In this document: positions 43,962-59,400 of the stretch, piece by piece
How positions within the stretch are numbered: position 1 is the first letter of the stretch
How the letters are laid out: every line of letters begins with the position of its first letter
Assembly: GCA_019828595.1 (NCBI GenBank)
Contig: JAHQRK010000031.1
Location: forward strand, 62,001 to 126,000
DNA from: Aphanomyces cochlioides
Lineage: Eukaryota; Oomycota; Saprolegniomycetes; Saprolegniales; Verrucalvaceae
Direction: 5' to 3'
DNA: 64,000 nt
The notes under the pieces: generated by a model
Told to the model about the DNA's origin: nothing
The model's database searches: none
The model's input: only the letters and a program-made list of their open reading frames with translations
Position numbers and translations under genes: made by a program

Positions 43962-45979
43962 CTACTCTGGTCCCTAAATCCAGTCACATTTCCATTCTCA
44001 TTGGCGGAATTTTTCTAAAAAGCCCGGGTCGAGATCTGCATGTGGCACGTGGGTATCAAAAGTGGAGAAAAAGTGGCATCGAGATGCAGTTTGTGGGGTA
44101 TGCTTGGGACTATCGCGTGTTGATTTCGGACCAAGTTGGTGCTTGGTCGTCCACCACACGAGCATGACACCTTTCAAACATACCAGACGTGACGAGTGGG
44201 TGCTTTGATTGGATGTAAGAAAAATACAAACACTGCTCTTTCATTGGGTGCCTATGCGAACTTTTCAATCACTCTGAATCTCGAGAAATGGCGGGACAAA
44301 GATTGGCGCTTCTTGCCTTGACGGGCCAACTCGCCAATATTCATTCATTATCCATTTTGATTGCTCAACACTAGCAGCGACATTCAGTCAGTGTCGAGCG
44401 AAGTGATCTACCTTCCTTCTACGAAATGCAACCAACTCCGGGCAGCACTCGACGCGCAATTCAACTTGATGAATCGACACAGAGAGAGACATCTACGAGG
44501 CTCTCTTGGAGCTGTCATGCAAGGGCAAATTACAACATGGTGCATATTCAAAGGTTGCTGCGTCGTTTGAATGTCACTGGCGGACTGTGGCGCGCTTGTG
44601 GAAGCGCATACGGTCGTCTTTTCATGACGGCCGACCCACTGCCGATTTCACCGTGAACAACCGAGGTAAACCTGTATAAATTAATATTTAGACCAAAAAT
44701 ATTCGAGTTTGCGGGTATAAATTTCTGAGGTGGTTTGATATAGGGAGTAGAGGCAGAAAAAGAAAATGGACACATGAAGAAATCGAAGAGCGTGTGAAGA
44801 GTTTTGAGCTTCATGACCGTCAAACACTTCGAGTGCTTGAGGGCCACTGCGGTGTTCCAAAGTCGACCTTGATTCGACACATGAGGGAAGCGGGAACCTT
44901 GAAAGCAAGGACCAGCCGCACGAAACCGTTGTTGACGGAGGCAAACAAAACCGCGCGCATGCGCTATGCTCTCGAACACATACAGTGCCACCCACGCAGT
45001 GTCTTGGCCTTCACCAATATGCACAACTGTGTGCATATCGATGAAAAATGGTTCTATATCACAAAGGTAAAGAAGCGATTTTATACTTATAAGGACGAAA
45101 CTCTGCCAAAACGCTCAGCCAAGTCAACTCGATTTCTGACGAAAGTCATGTTCTTGGCGGCCGTGGCTCGTGCCCAAGGTGACTCAAAGAACTCCAACAA
45201 TTTTGACGGGAAGATTGGGATATGGCCTTTCGTGAAGCTCGTGGCCGCCAAGAGAAATAGCAAGAATCGTGCAAAGGGAACGATTGAAATGATTCCTGAA
45301 AATGTCGACTCGGCCAACTACATTTGAATGATTTTGGAGAATGTGGTGCCTGCGATTCAAGCGAAGTTTCCTTCGCACTATGGTGGAAATACTATTTTTT
45401 TGCAACAAGACAATGCTGGGCCACATCGCCCTCTAACGACAAATCTTTTGCGTTCTCACGGTCTCTCCAACATTGAAGTTACCAACTAACCCCCAAACAG
45501 CCCCGATTACAATGTCCTTGACCTTGGATATTTCAATTCGATTGAAAGCTTGCAACAGAAAAAGTGCTGCAAGGATATTCCAAGCTTGATTGATGCCGTC
45601 AAATTGTCGTTTCAAGAATTGCCCTTTGATACGCTCTCAAAAACTTTCATTACTCTTCAGAAAGTAATGGAGTCGTGCTTGGGACGAGCTGGTGACAACT
45701 ACTATGAAATGCCACACATGAACAAAAACAGTACAAAGATGGATCTGGCAAATTTCAACGTGAAGTGCGATCGAACCATTTACGAGAATGCGAGAGACCT
45801 GTCGAAATTTCAGTAGATTAGCTTAAATGAGTAGTCTTCATGAGTGAATTAAAATACATTAAAATATTCGCTTGAAATATCAATTTCTGAAATTCTATAC
45901 AAAATTGAAGTCAATTTACAGAAGCATGTATAGTTTATTCAAGTGAAATATATGTGACTCGAATTATGGACCAGAGTAG
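43962..45979 (+). mobile_element. Mariner element 3
   Basis: 2,018 bp. Ends CTACTCTGGTCC with following GAGTCACAT-type bases are imperfect inverted repeats of about 28 bp, flanked by TA at 43960-43961 and 45980-45981. A related but distinct end sequence from mariner 2. Confidence 0.85.
44426..45816 (+). pseudogene. Mariner-like transposase with frameshift and two nonsense codons
   Basis: Starts MQPTPGSTRRAIQLDESTQ. A shift inside AGAGAGAGA near 44,483 leads to IYEALLELSCKGKLQHGAYS and the HTH KVAASFECHWRTVARLW. A GT-AG intron follows NNRG (about 44,662-44,742), at the same phase as in the intact copy. Then come KRKWTHEEIEERVKSF, VPKSTLIRHMREAG, first Asp VHIDEKWFY, RFLTKVMFLAAVARAQGD and DGKIGIWPFVKL. 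A TGA at 45,325-45,327, second Asp FLQQDNAGPHRP, a TAA in place of Gln before PPNSPDYNVLDLGYF, and a whole C-terminus complete it. Both nonsense codons fit single C-to-T changes (CGA, CAA). Confidence 0.9.
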
Positions 45980-45981
45980 TA

Positions 45982-46542
45982 CTTCGAAGTACATTGCAGT
46001 ACTATTAATAGTATTTAAATTTGTCGGTTCAATTCAATTTAGCACTACAGTACCTCTCACTTCCTCTTAGTGTCATTTTTATGGATCATTCAACTCGTTA
46101 TGCTCTAGTGAAGCCTTCACCCGTGGATTTGAAAGCGACTGACAGGGGCATGAGGTGGAAGACTCAAGCCTTCGCTATGATGAAATTTATATTTTCATTT
46201 TTTTGTGTGTGACCTGATGATTTACATCATATTCAAAATATACTGATTTTCTACAAATTAATGCAGCAATTCTCAAAGACGCTACAAAACCTCGATCGAA
46301 TTCAAATTCTTCAAATGCTCCGTAGTCAATGCATTGAATTGTATCTTTGTTTGTTTGCAAGCGGGCAAGGTACATGAGGTCATCGTTTTTGTTGCACCCA
46401 TTGAATTTAGCGAATTCTCACTGACATTATTTAAAATGGAAATATTTTTTAATTGTCACGGATTCTTTGAGTTTTTATTGGATAAAATTCAAGAGAGAAA
46501 ATCGAATCCTGTCTTTTCTCGGATTTTCTCTCATTTTCCAAT
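45982..46542. other. Intergenic, 5' region of the ATG101-like gene
   Basis: AT-rich, no recognised gene or repeat. Confidence 0.5.
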
Positions 46543-47097
46543 TTGAACGAGATGGCGTCCGTGGCGTATCCAGGTTCGTCGTCGCAAGTGACACAACATG
46601 AGCTGGAAGAGCTCCGTGTGGGAGTCTCCGAGCTGGCAGAATGCGTCGCTTGTCTTCTCCACACGATCTTATTTACCCGTGCACCGGGTCCTGTCCGTCC
46701 TGGTGAAGCCCATTGTCGCTTTCGTCCGATTACATATGCGTACTGCCCCGTCGCGGAGGTGACGCGGAAAGTCGACGCTGCGATCGTTCAATTCCAACGA
46801 CATATGACGCGACATCATACAAACGGTCATCGAATTAGTATTGTGTTTTATGAAACACGCGTGAACAAGGCACTGTTTGGCTTTGTCCAGAACGAAGAAA
46901 AAGTCGTGTGGGAGAAATGGACGCTGCCGATTCGCGTCCTCGTACATCCAAGTGCGAATCTTGACGAATACCACAGTCAACTGGAGAATCAATTGCGGCA
47001 TGGCATGCTCCAGATCATTTCAATTGTTCAAACGGACACGCAAGCGATTCCCATGGGCATTTATGACTACGATTTGATTGTGAACGACGTGGTTTAG
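46543..47097 (+). CDS. ATG101: ATG101-like autophagy initiation protein
   Basis: 184 residues in a single exon. In this family the protein is a HORMA-fold partner of ATG13 in the ATG1/ULK kinase complex, acting at the forming autophagosome. Family landmarks: an N-terminal helix-strand part with VACLLHTILFTRAPGPVRP, the FRPITYAYCPV segment, the central VDAAIVQFQRHM helix, ISIVFYETR, and the KVVWEKWTLPIRVLVHP strand that corresponds to the WExWT motif of animal homologues. A long helix (HSQLENQLRHGMLQIISIVQ) and AIPMG near the end follow. The C-terminus is shorter than in animals. Met 46552 (MASVAYPGSS) is an alternative start three codons in. It faces the ankyrin gene tail to tail, 122 bp apart. 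Assignment rests on remembered family pattern. Confidence 0.72.
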   Translation: MNEMASVAYPGSSSQVTQHELEELRVGVSELAECVACLLHTILFTRAPGPVRPGEAHCRFRPITYAYCPVAEVTRKVDAAIVQFQRHMTRHHTNGHRISIVFYETRVNKALFGFVQNEEKVVWEKWTLPIRVLVHPSANLDEYHSQLENQLRHGMLQIISIVQTDTQAIPMGIYDYDLIVNDVV

Positions 47098-47219
47098 ATG
47101 CTGCCATGGCGATCCAATAACCGCGCGACGGTCAAGCCACACGTATGTTCCAATGGTGGCGTTGCACGATCTCCCATTGCTGTCCGAAGCTACATTTTCC
47201 TCAGCAAAGCCTGTCATGG

Positions 47220-48278
47220 TCAATCGAGACGTACGTATTTTATAATGATCGGATGGGATGGCTGCACCGTTTGCGTCTTGAGGCTCGCCATTTCTGCCAA
47301 CTGAAGGGGGTTCATGTGTTTCTATCTCAAGGCTTAGTTGTCTATATTGTGGTGCACGCTGTACATGGCATGCAAGTTCCATATTGGCTCCGTTTGACAC
47401 CATCATCCTTGTCAGTTTGATATGTCCATAGAATGCAGCGTAATGAAGCGGTGTGAATCCTTCCAACTAGTCCATCGAGTCGCTTAGACTTTACCTCATC
47501 GGCAACATTGACGATATTTACTCGATCATGGAGGTCTAGAGCAGCGCCAGCTTTGATTAAGAGATCGGCGGCATCGTCGCTTCCAGTACAACAAGCCCAG
47601 TGCAATGGCGTCCTTCCCAACTAGCATCCCACGAAGAAATCACACGCGTTCCAAGTGAAAGGATGGACTACATGGTCTGTTTCGTCGGGCGACTGGCCTT
47701 TGAGAAGACACCATTGCATGGCTTGGGCATTGTTAGTCTTGGCGGCTTCAATGCACAAAGCAAATGGATTTGGCATGGAATTGTCATTGCCACTCTCGTC
47801 GCTGCAAGCAACTTTCCGCTCTTGTTTCTTGGCTTGCAAGATCCTACGGCCATGGATTAGCTTGCAACGAACGAGAAGCGGCGATGAGTACTTGTGTGCA
47901 CGATGCGCGTCGTTGTCGTCTTGTTGGACTTGGCTCCAGAAGACTAGGCCAGGAAGACACTACAGCGAGAACGATGTATTGAGATATCGACGGAAGCAAT
48001 GGATACGAGTAAGACGAGGAGAAAGAGGCAAAGAGGAACGACGCCAACGATGAGTGCTGCTAGCGGTCGTGGCGATGGACTGCAGACATAGACGAGAAGA
48101 CACACTGCGCTTGGAAACGCCACACAGGCCAGCTGAATGATCCGACTTCGGACACAGCAAAGCACACAGACCACGATCTGTTCGACGCGTTCCTCATTCG
48201 CTTCCAAGTCTGCCGTCTATCATGACACATCCAAGTGTGCAGACGCGGGCATCGTTGCGGTACCTCTTGCACGGTCAT
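47220..48278 (-). CDS. Two-helix membrane protein with ankyrin repeats (7 exons)
   Basis: Exons on the minus strand: 48264-48278, 48007-48216, 47892-47959, 47672-47843, 47522-47620, 47365-47466, 47220-47321. All six introns are GT-AG, 43-55 nt, and the exons sum to 768 nt (255 residues). The N-terminus MTVQETADLEANEERVEQIV leads to hydrophobic segments at about 18-50 (CVLCCVRSRIIQLACVAFPS) and 57-85 (LAALIVGVVPLCLFLLVLL), so probably two to three membrane helices. A basic linker rich in Gln/Lys/Arg follows. Three ankyrin repeats come after: NPFALCIEAAKTNNAQAMQW, LGRTPLHWACCTGSDDAADL and EGFTPLHYAAFYGHIKLTRM; the end reads MNPLQLAEMA. Ankyrins bind other proteins; the partner is unknown. The intron joins restore canonical repeat spacing, which is why I trust the model. 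Confidence 0.82.
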
Positions 48279-48504
48279 GGTTGGTCAAAGGATCGACTTT
48301 CGAGCCATAAATAGATTGCAGTGACTGACGCTCATGCTTTCAATGGAAGCATCGGCGAGTGCCCCGTGCATTCCCAGCGGCGCTTCATCTCTTTGCGACT
48401 TTATGTTGGCCCCTCAGCGAGGTGACCAACTCGGCGCTGGATTTGCAACACACGAACAACTGACTTTTAGTTGGTATTAATAGTTGACTTGGTTCTCTTG
48501 ATCT

Positions 48505-50416
<1,912 letters not shown>

Positions 50417-50493
50417 GGGCGGTTGTGAAGAAGGTATTTATATATCGGTGAGAAAAAAAAAGAGATAAATTAAAATGAAATTATACAGAAAAA

Positions 50494-53400
50494 ATGTATA
50501 TAATGACTGCAACTGTGATATGATTCCTATCACACCGAATGACGCAATATGATTGGAAGTTAATATAATAGATTGACTTGACGAAAACACAACATGAACC
50601 CCATGAAGAGCACATACCAGCAGTACTATCATGCCTAGTCCTCCTTCATGCTAATTGTAATCGAAAGTTTTCCTTTTCTGTCTCACGTTGTTCTGTGCCG
50701 TTTCTCACTCCGGCTATACACGAGTACATGTAATATTGACACATCGAACTCATGCGCTGCAATCTAAGTGAATGAGTCATGTACCTTGTAGAGGGTGTTT
50801 ATTGTGCGTGGGCTGATTCAATAGATTATTGCCCTACAACCTACTGTTCAACTTGTAGAGGGGGATGCGAGATTTCTTTTAGACTTTGGCAACATCAAAA
50901 GTTTATAGGGTTATGAGGTAGTGGCGAAGGTGTGGAGATCACATCCGTCATCATTATTTATGACTCCTACAGTTTTGTTTATGCCTTAATTGACTATTCG
51001 TATAGTTTTCAAGATATCCACAATGCTTTGTGTTTTGTGCTCGACATTTACATATGCTAACAGTACAAGCAGGCGAGTGAGCGCATAAAACGTCAACAAG
51101 TGTCGTGTTCTGCTGCAGCTAGCCTAGCTTATATCCGTGCTAGACGTTAAATTTATTCAGAGCATCTTTGTTTCTCGGTTAGACTTCATGCTGGCGACTA
51201 AATGAAAAGCTTCATATCTGCCAATATTTGTTTGTTGAGAAACCGTGATAGAATCGCTATCACAGTTGCTCAGAATTTTGCACATTTCAGATCTGTATAC
51301 TGAAATCAAGTCAAAAACTTGTTTTGAAAATGTTTTTCAGGCAACTGTGATAGATTTCCTATCACACTCTAATACAAAAAGATCGTGTTTTTATCATAGA
51401 TGCAGCAGATGTATAGAATGACTGCAACTGTGATATGATTCCTATCACACCGAATGACGCAATATGATTGGAAGTTAATATAATAGATTGACTTGACGAA
51501 AACACAACATGAACCCCATGAAGAGCACATACCAGCAGTACTATCATGCCTAGTCCTCCTTCATGCTAATTGTAATCGAAAGTTTTCCTTTTCTGTCTCA
51601 CGTTGTTCTGTGCCGTTTCTCACTCCGGCTATACAAGAGTACATGTAATATTGACACATCGAACTCATGCGCTGCAATCTAAGTGAATGAGTCATGTACC
51701 TTGTAGAGGGTGTTTATTGTGCGTGGGCTGATTCAATAGATTATTGCCCTACAACCTACTGTTCAACTTGTAGAGGGGGATGCGAGATTTCTTTTAGACT
51801 TTGGCAACATCAAAAGTTTATAGGGTTATGAGGTAGTGGCGAAGGTGTGGAGATCACATCCGTCATCATTATTTATGACTCCTACAGTTTTGTTTATGCC
51901 TTAATTGACTATTCGTATAGTTTTCAAGATATCCACAATGCTTTGTGTTTTGTGCTCGACATTTACATATGCTAACAGTACAAGCAGGCGAGTGAGCGCA
52001 TAAAACGTCAACAAGTGTCGTGTTCTGCTGCAGCTAGCCTAGCTTATATCCGTGCTAGACGTTAAATTTATTCAGAGCATCTTTGTTTCTCGGTTAGACT
52101 TCATGCTGGCGACTAAATGAAAAGCTTCATATCTGCCAATATTTGTTTGTTGAGAAACCGTGATAGAATCGCTATCACAGTTGCTCAGAATTTTGCACAT
52201 TTCAGATCTGTATACTGAAATCAAGTCAAAAACTTGTTTTGAAAATGTTTTTCAGGCAACTGTGATAGATTTCCTATCACACTCTAATACAAAAAGATCG
52301 TGTTTTTATCATAGATGCAGCAGATGTATAGAATGACTGCAACTGTGATATGATTCCTATCACACCGAATGACGCAATATGATTGGAAGTTAATATAATA
52401 GATTGACTTGACGAAAACACAACATGAACCCCATGAAGAGCACATACCAGCAGTACTATCATGCCTAGTCCTCCTTCATGCTAATTGTAATCGAAAGTTT
52501 TCCTTTTCTGTCTCACGTTGTTCTGTGCCGTTTCTCACTCCGGCTATACAAGAGTACATGTAATATTGACACATCGAACTCATGCGCTGCAATCTAAGTG
52601 AATGAGTCATGTACCTTGTAGAGGGTGTTTATTGTGCGTGGGCTGATTCAATAGATTATTGCCCTACAACCTACTGTTCAACTTGTAGAGGGGGATGCGA
52701 GATTTCTTTTAGACTTTGGCAACATCAAAAGTTTATAGGGTTATGAGGTAGTGGCGAAGGTGTGGAGATCACATCCGTCATCATTATTTATGACTCCTAC
52801 AGTTTTGTTTATGCCTTAATTGACTATTCGTATAGTTTTCAAGATATCCACAATGCTTTGTGTTTTGTGCTCGACATTTACATATGCTAACAGTACAAGC
52901 AGGCGAGTGAGCGCATAAAACGTCAACAAGTGTCGTGTTCTGCTGCAGCTAGCCTAGCTTATATCCGTGCTAGACGTTAAATTTATTCAGAGCATCTTTG
53001 TTTCTCGGTTAGACTTCATGCTGGCGACTAAATGAAAAGCTTCATATCTGCCAATATTTGTTTGTTGAGAAACCGTGATAGAATCGCTATCACAGTTGCT
53101 CAGAATTTTGCACATTTCAGATCTGTATACTGAAATCAAGTCAAAAACTTGTTTTGAAAATGTTTTTCAGGCAACTGTGATAGATTTCCTATCACACTCT
53201 AATACAAAAAGATCGTGTTTTTATCATAGATGCAGCAGATGTATAGAATGACTGCAACTGTGATATGATTCCTATCACACCGAATGACGCAATATGATTG
53301 GAAGTTAATATAATAGATTGACTTGACGAAAACACAACATGAACCCCATGAAGAGCACATACCAGCAGTACTATCATGCCTAGTCCTCCTTCATGCTAAT

Positions 53401-56400
53401 TGTAATCGAAAGTTTTCCTTTTCTGTCTCACGTTGTTCTGTGCCGTTTCTCACTCCGGCTATACACGAGTACATGTAATATTGACACATCGAACTCATGC
53501 GCTGCAATCTAAGTGAATGAGTCATGTACCTTGTAGAGGGTGTTTATTGTGCGTGGGCTGATTCAATAGATTATTGCCCTACAACCTACTGTTCAACTTG
53601 TAGAGGGGGATGCGAGATTTCTTTTAGACTTTGGCAACATCAAAAGTTTATAGGGTTATGAGGTAGTGGCGAAGGTGTGGAGATCACATCCGTCATCATT
53701 ATTTATGACTCCTACAGTTTTGTTTATGCCTTAATTGACTATTCGTATAGTTTTCAAGATATCCACAATGCTTTGTGTTTTGTGCTCGACATTTACATAT
53801 GCTAACAGTACAAGCAGGCGAGTGAGCGCATAAAACGTCAACAAGTGTCGTGTTCTGCTGCAGCTAGCCTAGCTTATATCCGTGCTAGACGTTAAATTTA
53901 TTCAGAGCATCTTTGTTTCTCGGTTAGACTTCATGCTGGCGACTAAATGAAAAGCTTCATATCTGCCAATATTTGTTTGTTGAGAAACCGTGATAGAATC
54001 GCTATCACAGTTGCTCAGAATTTTGCACATTTCAGATCTGTATACTGAAATCAAGTCAAAAACTTGTTTTGAAAATGTTTTTCAGGCAACTGTGATAGAT
54101 TTCCTATCACACTCTAATACAAAAAGATCGTGTTTTTATCATAGATGCAGCAGATGTATAGAATGACTGCAACTGTGATATGATTCCTATCACACCGAAT
54201 GACGCAATATGATTGGAAGTTAATATAATAGATTGACTTGACGAAAACACAACATGAACCCCATGAAGAGCACATACCAGCAGTACTATCATGCCTAGTC
54301 CTCCTTCATGCTAATTGTAATCGAAAGTTTTCCTTTTCTGTCTCACGTTGTTCTGTGCCGTTTCTCACTCCGGCTATACACGAGTACATGTAATATTGAC
54401 ACATCGAACTCATGCGCTGCAATCTAAGTGAATGAGTCATGTACCTTGTAGAGGGTGTTTATTGTGCGTGGGCTGATTCAATAGATTATTGCCCTACAAC
54501 CTACTGTTCAACTTGTAGAGGGGGATGCGAGATTTCTTTTAGACTTTGGCAACATCAAAAGTTTATAGGGTTATGAGGTAGTGGCGAAGGTGTGGAGATC
54601 ACATCCGTCATCATTATTTATGACTCCTACAGTTTTGTTTATGCCTTAATTGACTATTCGTATAGTTTTCAAGATATCCACAATGCTTTGTGTTTTGTGC
54701 TCGACATTTACATATGCTAACAGTACAAGCAGGCGAGTGAGCGCATAAAACGTCAACAAGTGTCGTGTTCTGCTGCAGCTAGCCTAGCTTATATCCGTGC
54801 TAGACGTTAAATTTATTCAGAGCATCTTTGTTTCTCGGTTAGACTTCATGCTGGCGACTAAATGAAAAGCTTCATATCTGCCAATATTTGTTTGTTGAGA
54901 AACCGTGATAGAATCGCTATCACAGTTGCTCAGAATTTTGCACATTTCAGATCTGTATACTGAAATCAAGTCAAAAACTTGTTTTGAAAATGTTTTTCAG
55001 GCAACTGTGATAGATTTCCTATCACACTCTAATACAAAAAGATCGTGTTTTTATCATAGATGCAGCAGATGTATATAATGACTGCAACTGTGATATGATT
55101 CCTATCACACCGAATGACGCAATATGATTGGAAGTTAATATAATAGATTGACTTGACGAAAACACAACATGAACCCCATGAAGAGCACATACCAGCAGTA
55201 CTATCATGCCTAGTCCTCCTTCATGCTAATTGTAATCGAAAGTTTTCCTTTTCTGTCTCACGTTGTTCTGTGCCGTTTCTCACTCCGGCTATACAAGAGT
55301 ACATGTAATATTGACACATCGAACTCATGCGCTGCAATCTAAGTGAATGAGTCATGTACCTTGTAGAGGGTGTTTATTGTGCGTGGGCTGATTCAATAGA
55401 TTATTGCCCTACAACCTACTGTTCAACTTGTAGAGGGGGATGCGAGATTTCTTTTAGACTTTGGCAACATCAAAAGTTTATAGGGTTATGAGGTAGTGGC
55501 GAAGGTGTGGAGATCACATCCGTCATCATTATTTATGACTCCTACAGTTTTGTTTATGCCTTAATTGACTATTCGTATAGTTTTCAAGATATCCACAATG
55601 CTTTGTGTTTTGTGCTCGACATTTACATATGCTAACAGTACAAGCAGGCGAGTGAGCGCATAAAACGTCAACAAGTGTCGTGTTCTGCTGCAGCTAGCCT
55701 AGCTTATATCCGTGCTAGACGTTAAATTTATTCAGAGCATCTTTGTTTCTCGGTTAGACTTCATGCTGGCGACTAAATGAAAAGCTTCATATCTGCCAAT
55801 ATTTGTTTGTTGAGAAACCGTGATAGAATCGCTATCACAGTTGCTCAGAATTTTGCACATTTCAGATCTGTATACTGAAATCAAGTCAAAAACTTGTTTT
55901 GAAAATGTTTTTCAGGCAACTGTGATAGATTTCCTATCACACTCTAATACAAAAAGATCGTGTTTTTATCATAGATGCAGCAGATGTATAGAATGACTGC
56001 AACTGTGATATGATTCCTATCACACCGAATGACGCAATATGATTGGAAGTTAATATAATAGATTGACTTGACGAAAACACAACATGAACCCCATGAAGAG
56101 CACATACCAGCAGTACTATCATGCCTAGTCCTCCTTCATGCTAATTGTAATCGAAAGTTTTCCTTTTCTGTCTCACGTTGTTCTGTGCCGTTTCTCACTC
56201 CGGCTATACAAGAGTACATGTAATATTGACACATCGAACTCATGCGCTGCAATCTAAGTGAATGAGTCATGTACCTTGTAGAGGGTGTTTATTGTGCGTG
56301 GGCTGATTCAATAGATTATTGCCCTACAACCTACTGTTCAACTTGTAGAGGGGGATGCGAGATTTCTTTTAGACTTTGGCAACATCAAAAGTTTATAGGG

Positions 56401-59400
56401 TTATGAGGTAGTGGCGAAGGTGTGGAGATCACATCCGTCATCATTATTTATGACTCCTACAGTTTTGTTTATGCCTTAATTGACTATTCGTATAGTTTTC
56501 AAGATATCCACAATGCTTTGTGTTTTGTGCTCGACATTTACATATGCTAACAGTACAAGCAGGCGAGTGAGCGCATAAAACGTCAACAAGTGTCGTGTTC
56601 TGCTGCAGCTAGCCTAGCTTATATCCGTGCTAGACGTTAAATTTATTCAGAGCATCTTTGTTTCTCGGTTAGACTTCATGCTGGCGACTAAATGAAAAGC
56701 TTCATATCTGCCAATATTTGTTTGTTGAGAAACCGTGATAGAATCGCTATCACAGTTGCTCAGAATTTTGCACATTTCAGATCTGTATACTGAAATCAAG
56801 TCAAAAACTTGTTTTGAAAATGTTTTTCAGGCAACTGTGATAGATTTCCTATCACACTCTAATACAAAAAGATCGTGTTTTTATCATAGATGCAGCAGAT
56901 GTATAGAATGACTGCAACTGTGATATGATTCCTATCACACCGAATGACGCAATATGATTGGAAGTTAATATAATAGATTGACTTGACGAAAACACAACAT
57001 GAACCCCATGAAGAGCACATGTACTATCATGCCTAGTCCTCCTTCATGCTAATTGTAATCGAAAGTTTTCCTTTTCTGTCTCACGTTGTTCTGTGCCGTT
57101 TCTCACTCCGGCTATACAAGAGTACATGTAATATTGACACATCGAACTCATGCGCTGCAATCTAAGTGAATGAGTCATGTACCTTGTAGAGGGTGTTTAT
57201 TGTGCGTGGGCTGATTCAATAGATTATTGCCCTACAACCTACTGTTCAACTTGTAGAGGGGGATGCGAGATTTCTTTTAGACTTTGGCAACATCAAAAGT
57301 TTATAGGGTTATGAGGTAGTGGCGAAGGTGTGGAGATCACATCCGTCATCATTATTTATGACTCCTACAGTTTTGTTTATGCCTTAATTGACTATTCGTA
57401 TAGTTTTCAAGATATCCACAATGCTTTGTGTTTTGTGCTCGACATTTACATATGCTAACAGTACAAGCAGGCGAGTGAGCGCATAAAACGTCAACAAGTG
57501 TCGTGTTCTGCTGCAGCTAGCCTAGCTTATATCCGTGCTAGACGTTAAATTTATTCAGAGCATCTTTGTTTCTCGGTTAGACTTCATGCTGGCGACTAAA
57601 TGAAAAGCTTCATATCTGCCAATATTTGTTTGTTGAGAAACCGTGATAGAATCGCTATCACAGTTGCTCAGAATTTTGCACATTTCAGATCTGTATACTG
57701 AAATCAAGTCAAAAACTTGTTTTGAAAATGTTTTTCAGGCAACTGTGATAGATTTCCTATCACACTCTAATACAAAAAGATCGTGTTTTTATCATAGATG
57801 CAGCAGATGTATATAATGACTGCAACTGTGATATGATTCCTATCACACCGAATGACGCAATATGATTGGAAGTTAATATAATAGATTGACTTGACGAAAA
57901 CACAACATGAACCCCATGAAGAGCACATACCAGCAGTACTATCATGCCTAGTCCTCCTTCATGCTAATTGTAATCGAAAGTTTTCCTTTTCTGTCTCACG
58001 TTGTTCTGTGCCGTTTCTCACTCCGGCTATACAAGAGTACATGTAATATTGACACATCGAACTCATGCGCTGCAATCTAAGTGAATGAGTCATGTACCTT
58101 GTAGAGGGTGTTTATTGTGCGTGGGCTGATTCAATAGATTATTGCCCTACTACCTACTGTTCAACTTGTAGAGGGGGATGCGAGATTTCTTTTAGACTTT
58201 GGCAACATCAAAAGTTTATAGGGTTATGAGGTAGTGGCGAAGGTGTGGAGATCACATCCGTCATCATTATTTATGACTCCTACAGTTTTGTTTATGCCTT
58301 AATTGACTATTCGTATAGTTTTCAAGATATCCACAATGCTTTGTGTTTTGTGCTCGACATTTACATATGCTAACAGTACAAGCAGGCGAGTGAGCGCATA
58401 AAACGTCAACAAGTGTCGTGTTCTGCTGCAGCTAGCCTAGCTTATATCCGTGCTAGACGTTAAATTTATTCAGAGCATCTTTGTTTCTCGGTTAGACTTC
58501 ATGCTGGCGACTAAATGAAAAGCTTCATATCTGCCAATATTTGTTTGTTGAGAAACCGTGATAGAATCGCTATCACAGTTGCTCAGAATTTTGCACATTT
58601 CAGATCTGTATACTGAAATCAAGTCAAAAACTTGTTTTGAAAATGTTTTTCAGGCAACTGTGATAGATTTCCTATCACACTCTAATACAAAAAGATCGTG
58701 TTTTTATCATAGATGCAGCAGATGTATAGAATGACTGCAACTGTGATATGATTCCTATCACACCGAATGACGCAATATGATTGGAAGTTAATATAATAGA
58801 TTGACTTGACGAAAACACAACATGAACCCCATGAAGAGCACATGTACTATCATGCCTAGTCCTCCTTCATGCTAATTGTAATCGAAAGTTTTCCTTTTCT
58901 GTCTCACGTTGTTCTGTGCCGTTTCTCACTCCGGCTATACAAGAGTACATGTAATATTGACACATCGAACTCATGCGCTGCAATCTAAGTGAATGAGTCA
59001 TGTACCTTGTAGAGGGTGTTTATTGTGCGTGGGCTGATTCAATAGATTATTGCCCTACTACCTACTGTTCAACTTGTAGAGGGGGATGCGAGATTTCTTT
59101 TAGACTTTGGCAACATCAAAAGTTTATAGGGTTATGAGGTAGTGGCGAAGGTGTGGAGATCACATCCGTCATCATTATTTATGACTCCTACAGTTTTGTT
59201 TATGCCTTAATTGACTATTCGTATAGTTTTCAAGATATCCACAATGCTTTGTGTTTTGTGCTCGACATTTACATATGCTAACAGTACAAGCAGGCGAGTG
59301 AGCGCATAAAACGTCAACAAGTGTCGTGTTCTGCTGCAGCTAGCCTAGCTTATATCCGTGCTAGACGTTAAATTTATTCAGAGCATCTTTGTTTCTCGGT

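Noticed and set aside
51245..51449. Resemblance of the palindrome arms to the bacterial tet operator
   Set aside because: tetO has CTATCA then TGATAG; here the arms are in the opposite order. Length and context are eukaryotic.
51362..51547. A 61-codon minus-strand ORF, with a hydrophobic start, repeated in most satellite units
   Set aside because: Its recurrence is explained by the high identity of units. It is broken in the four units with the 7 bp deletion without any sign of compensation, and it has no domain.
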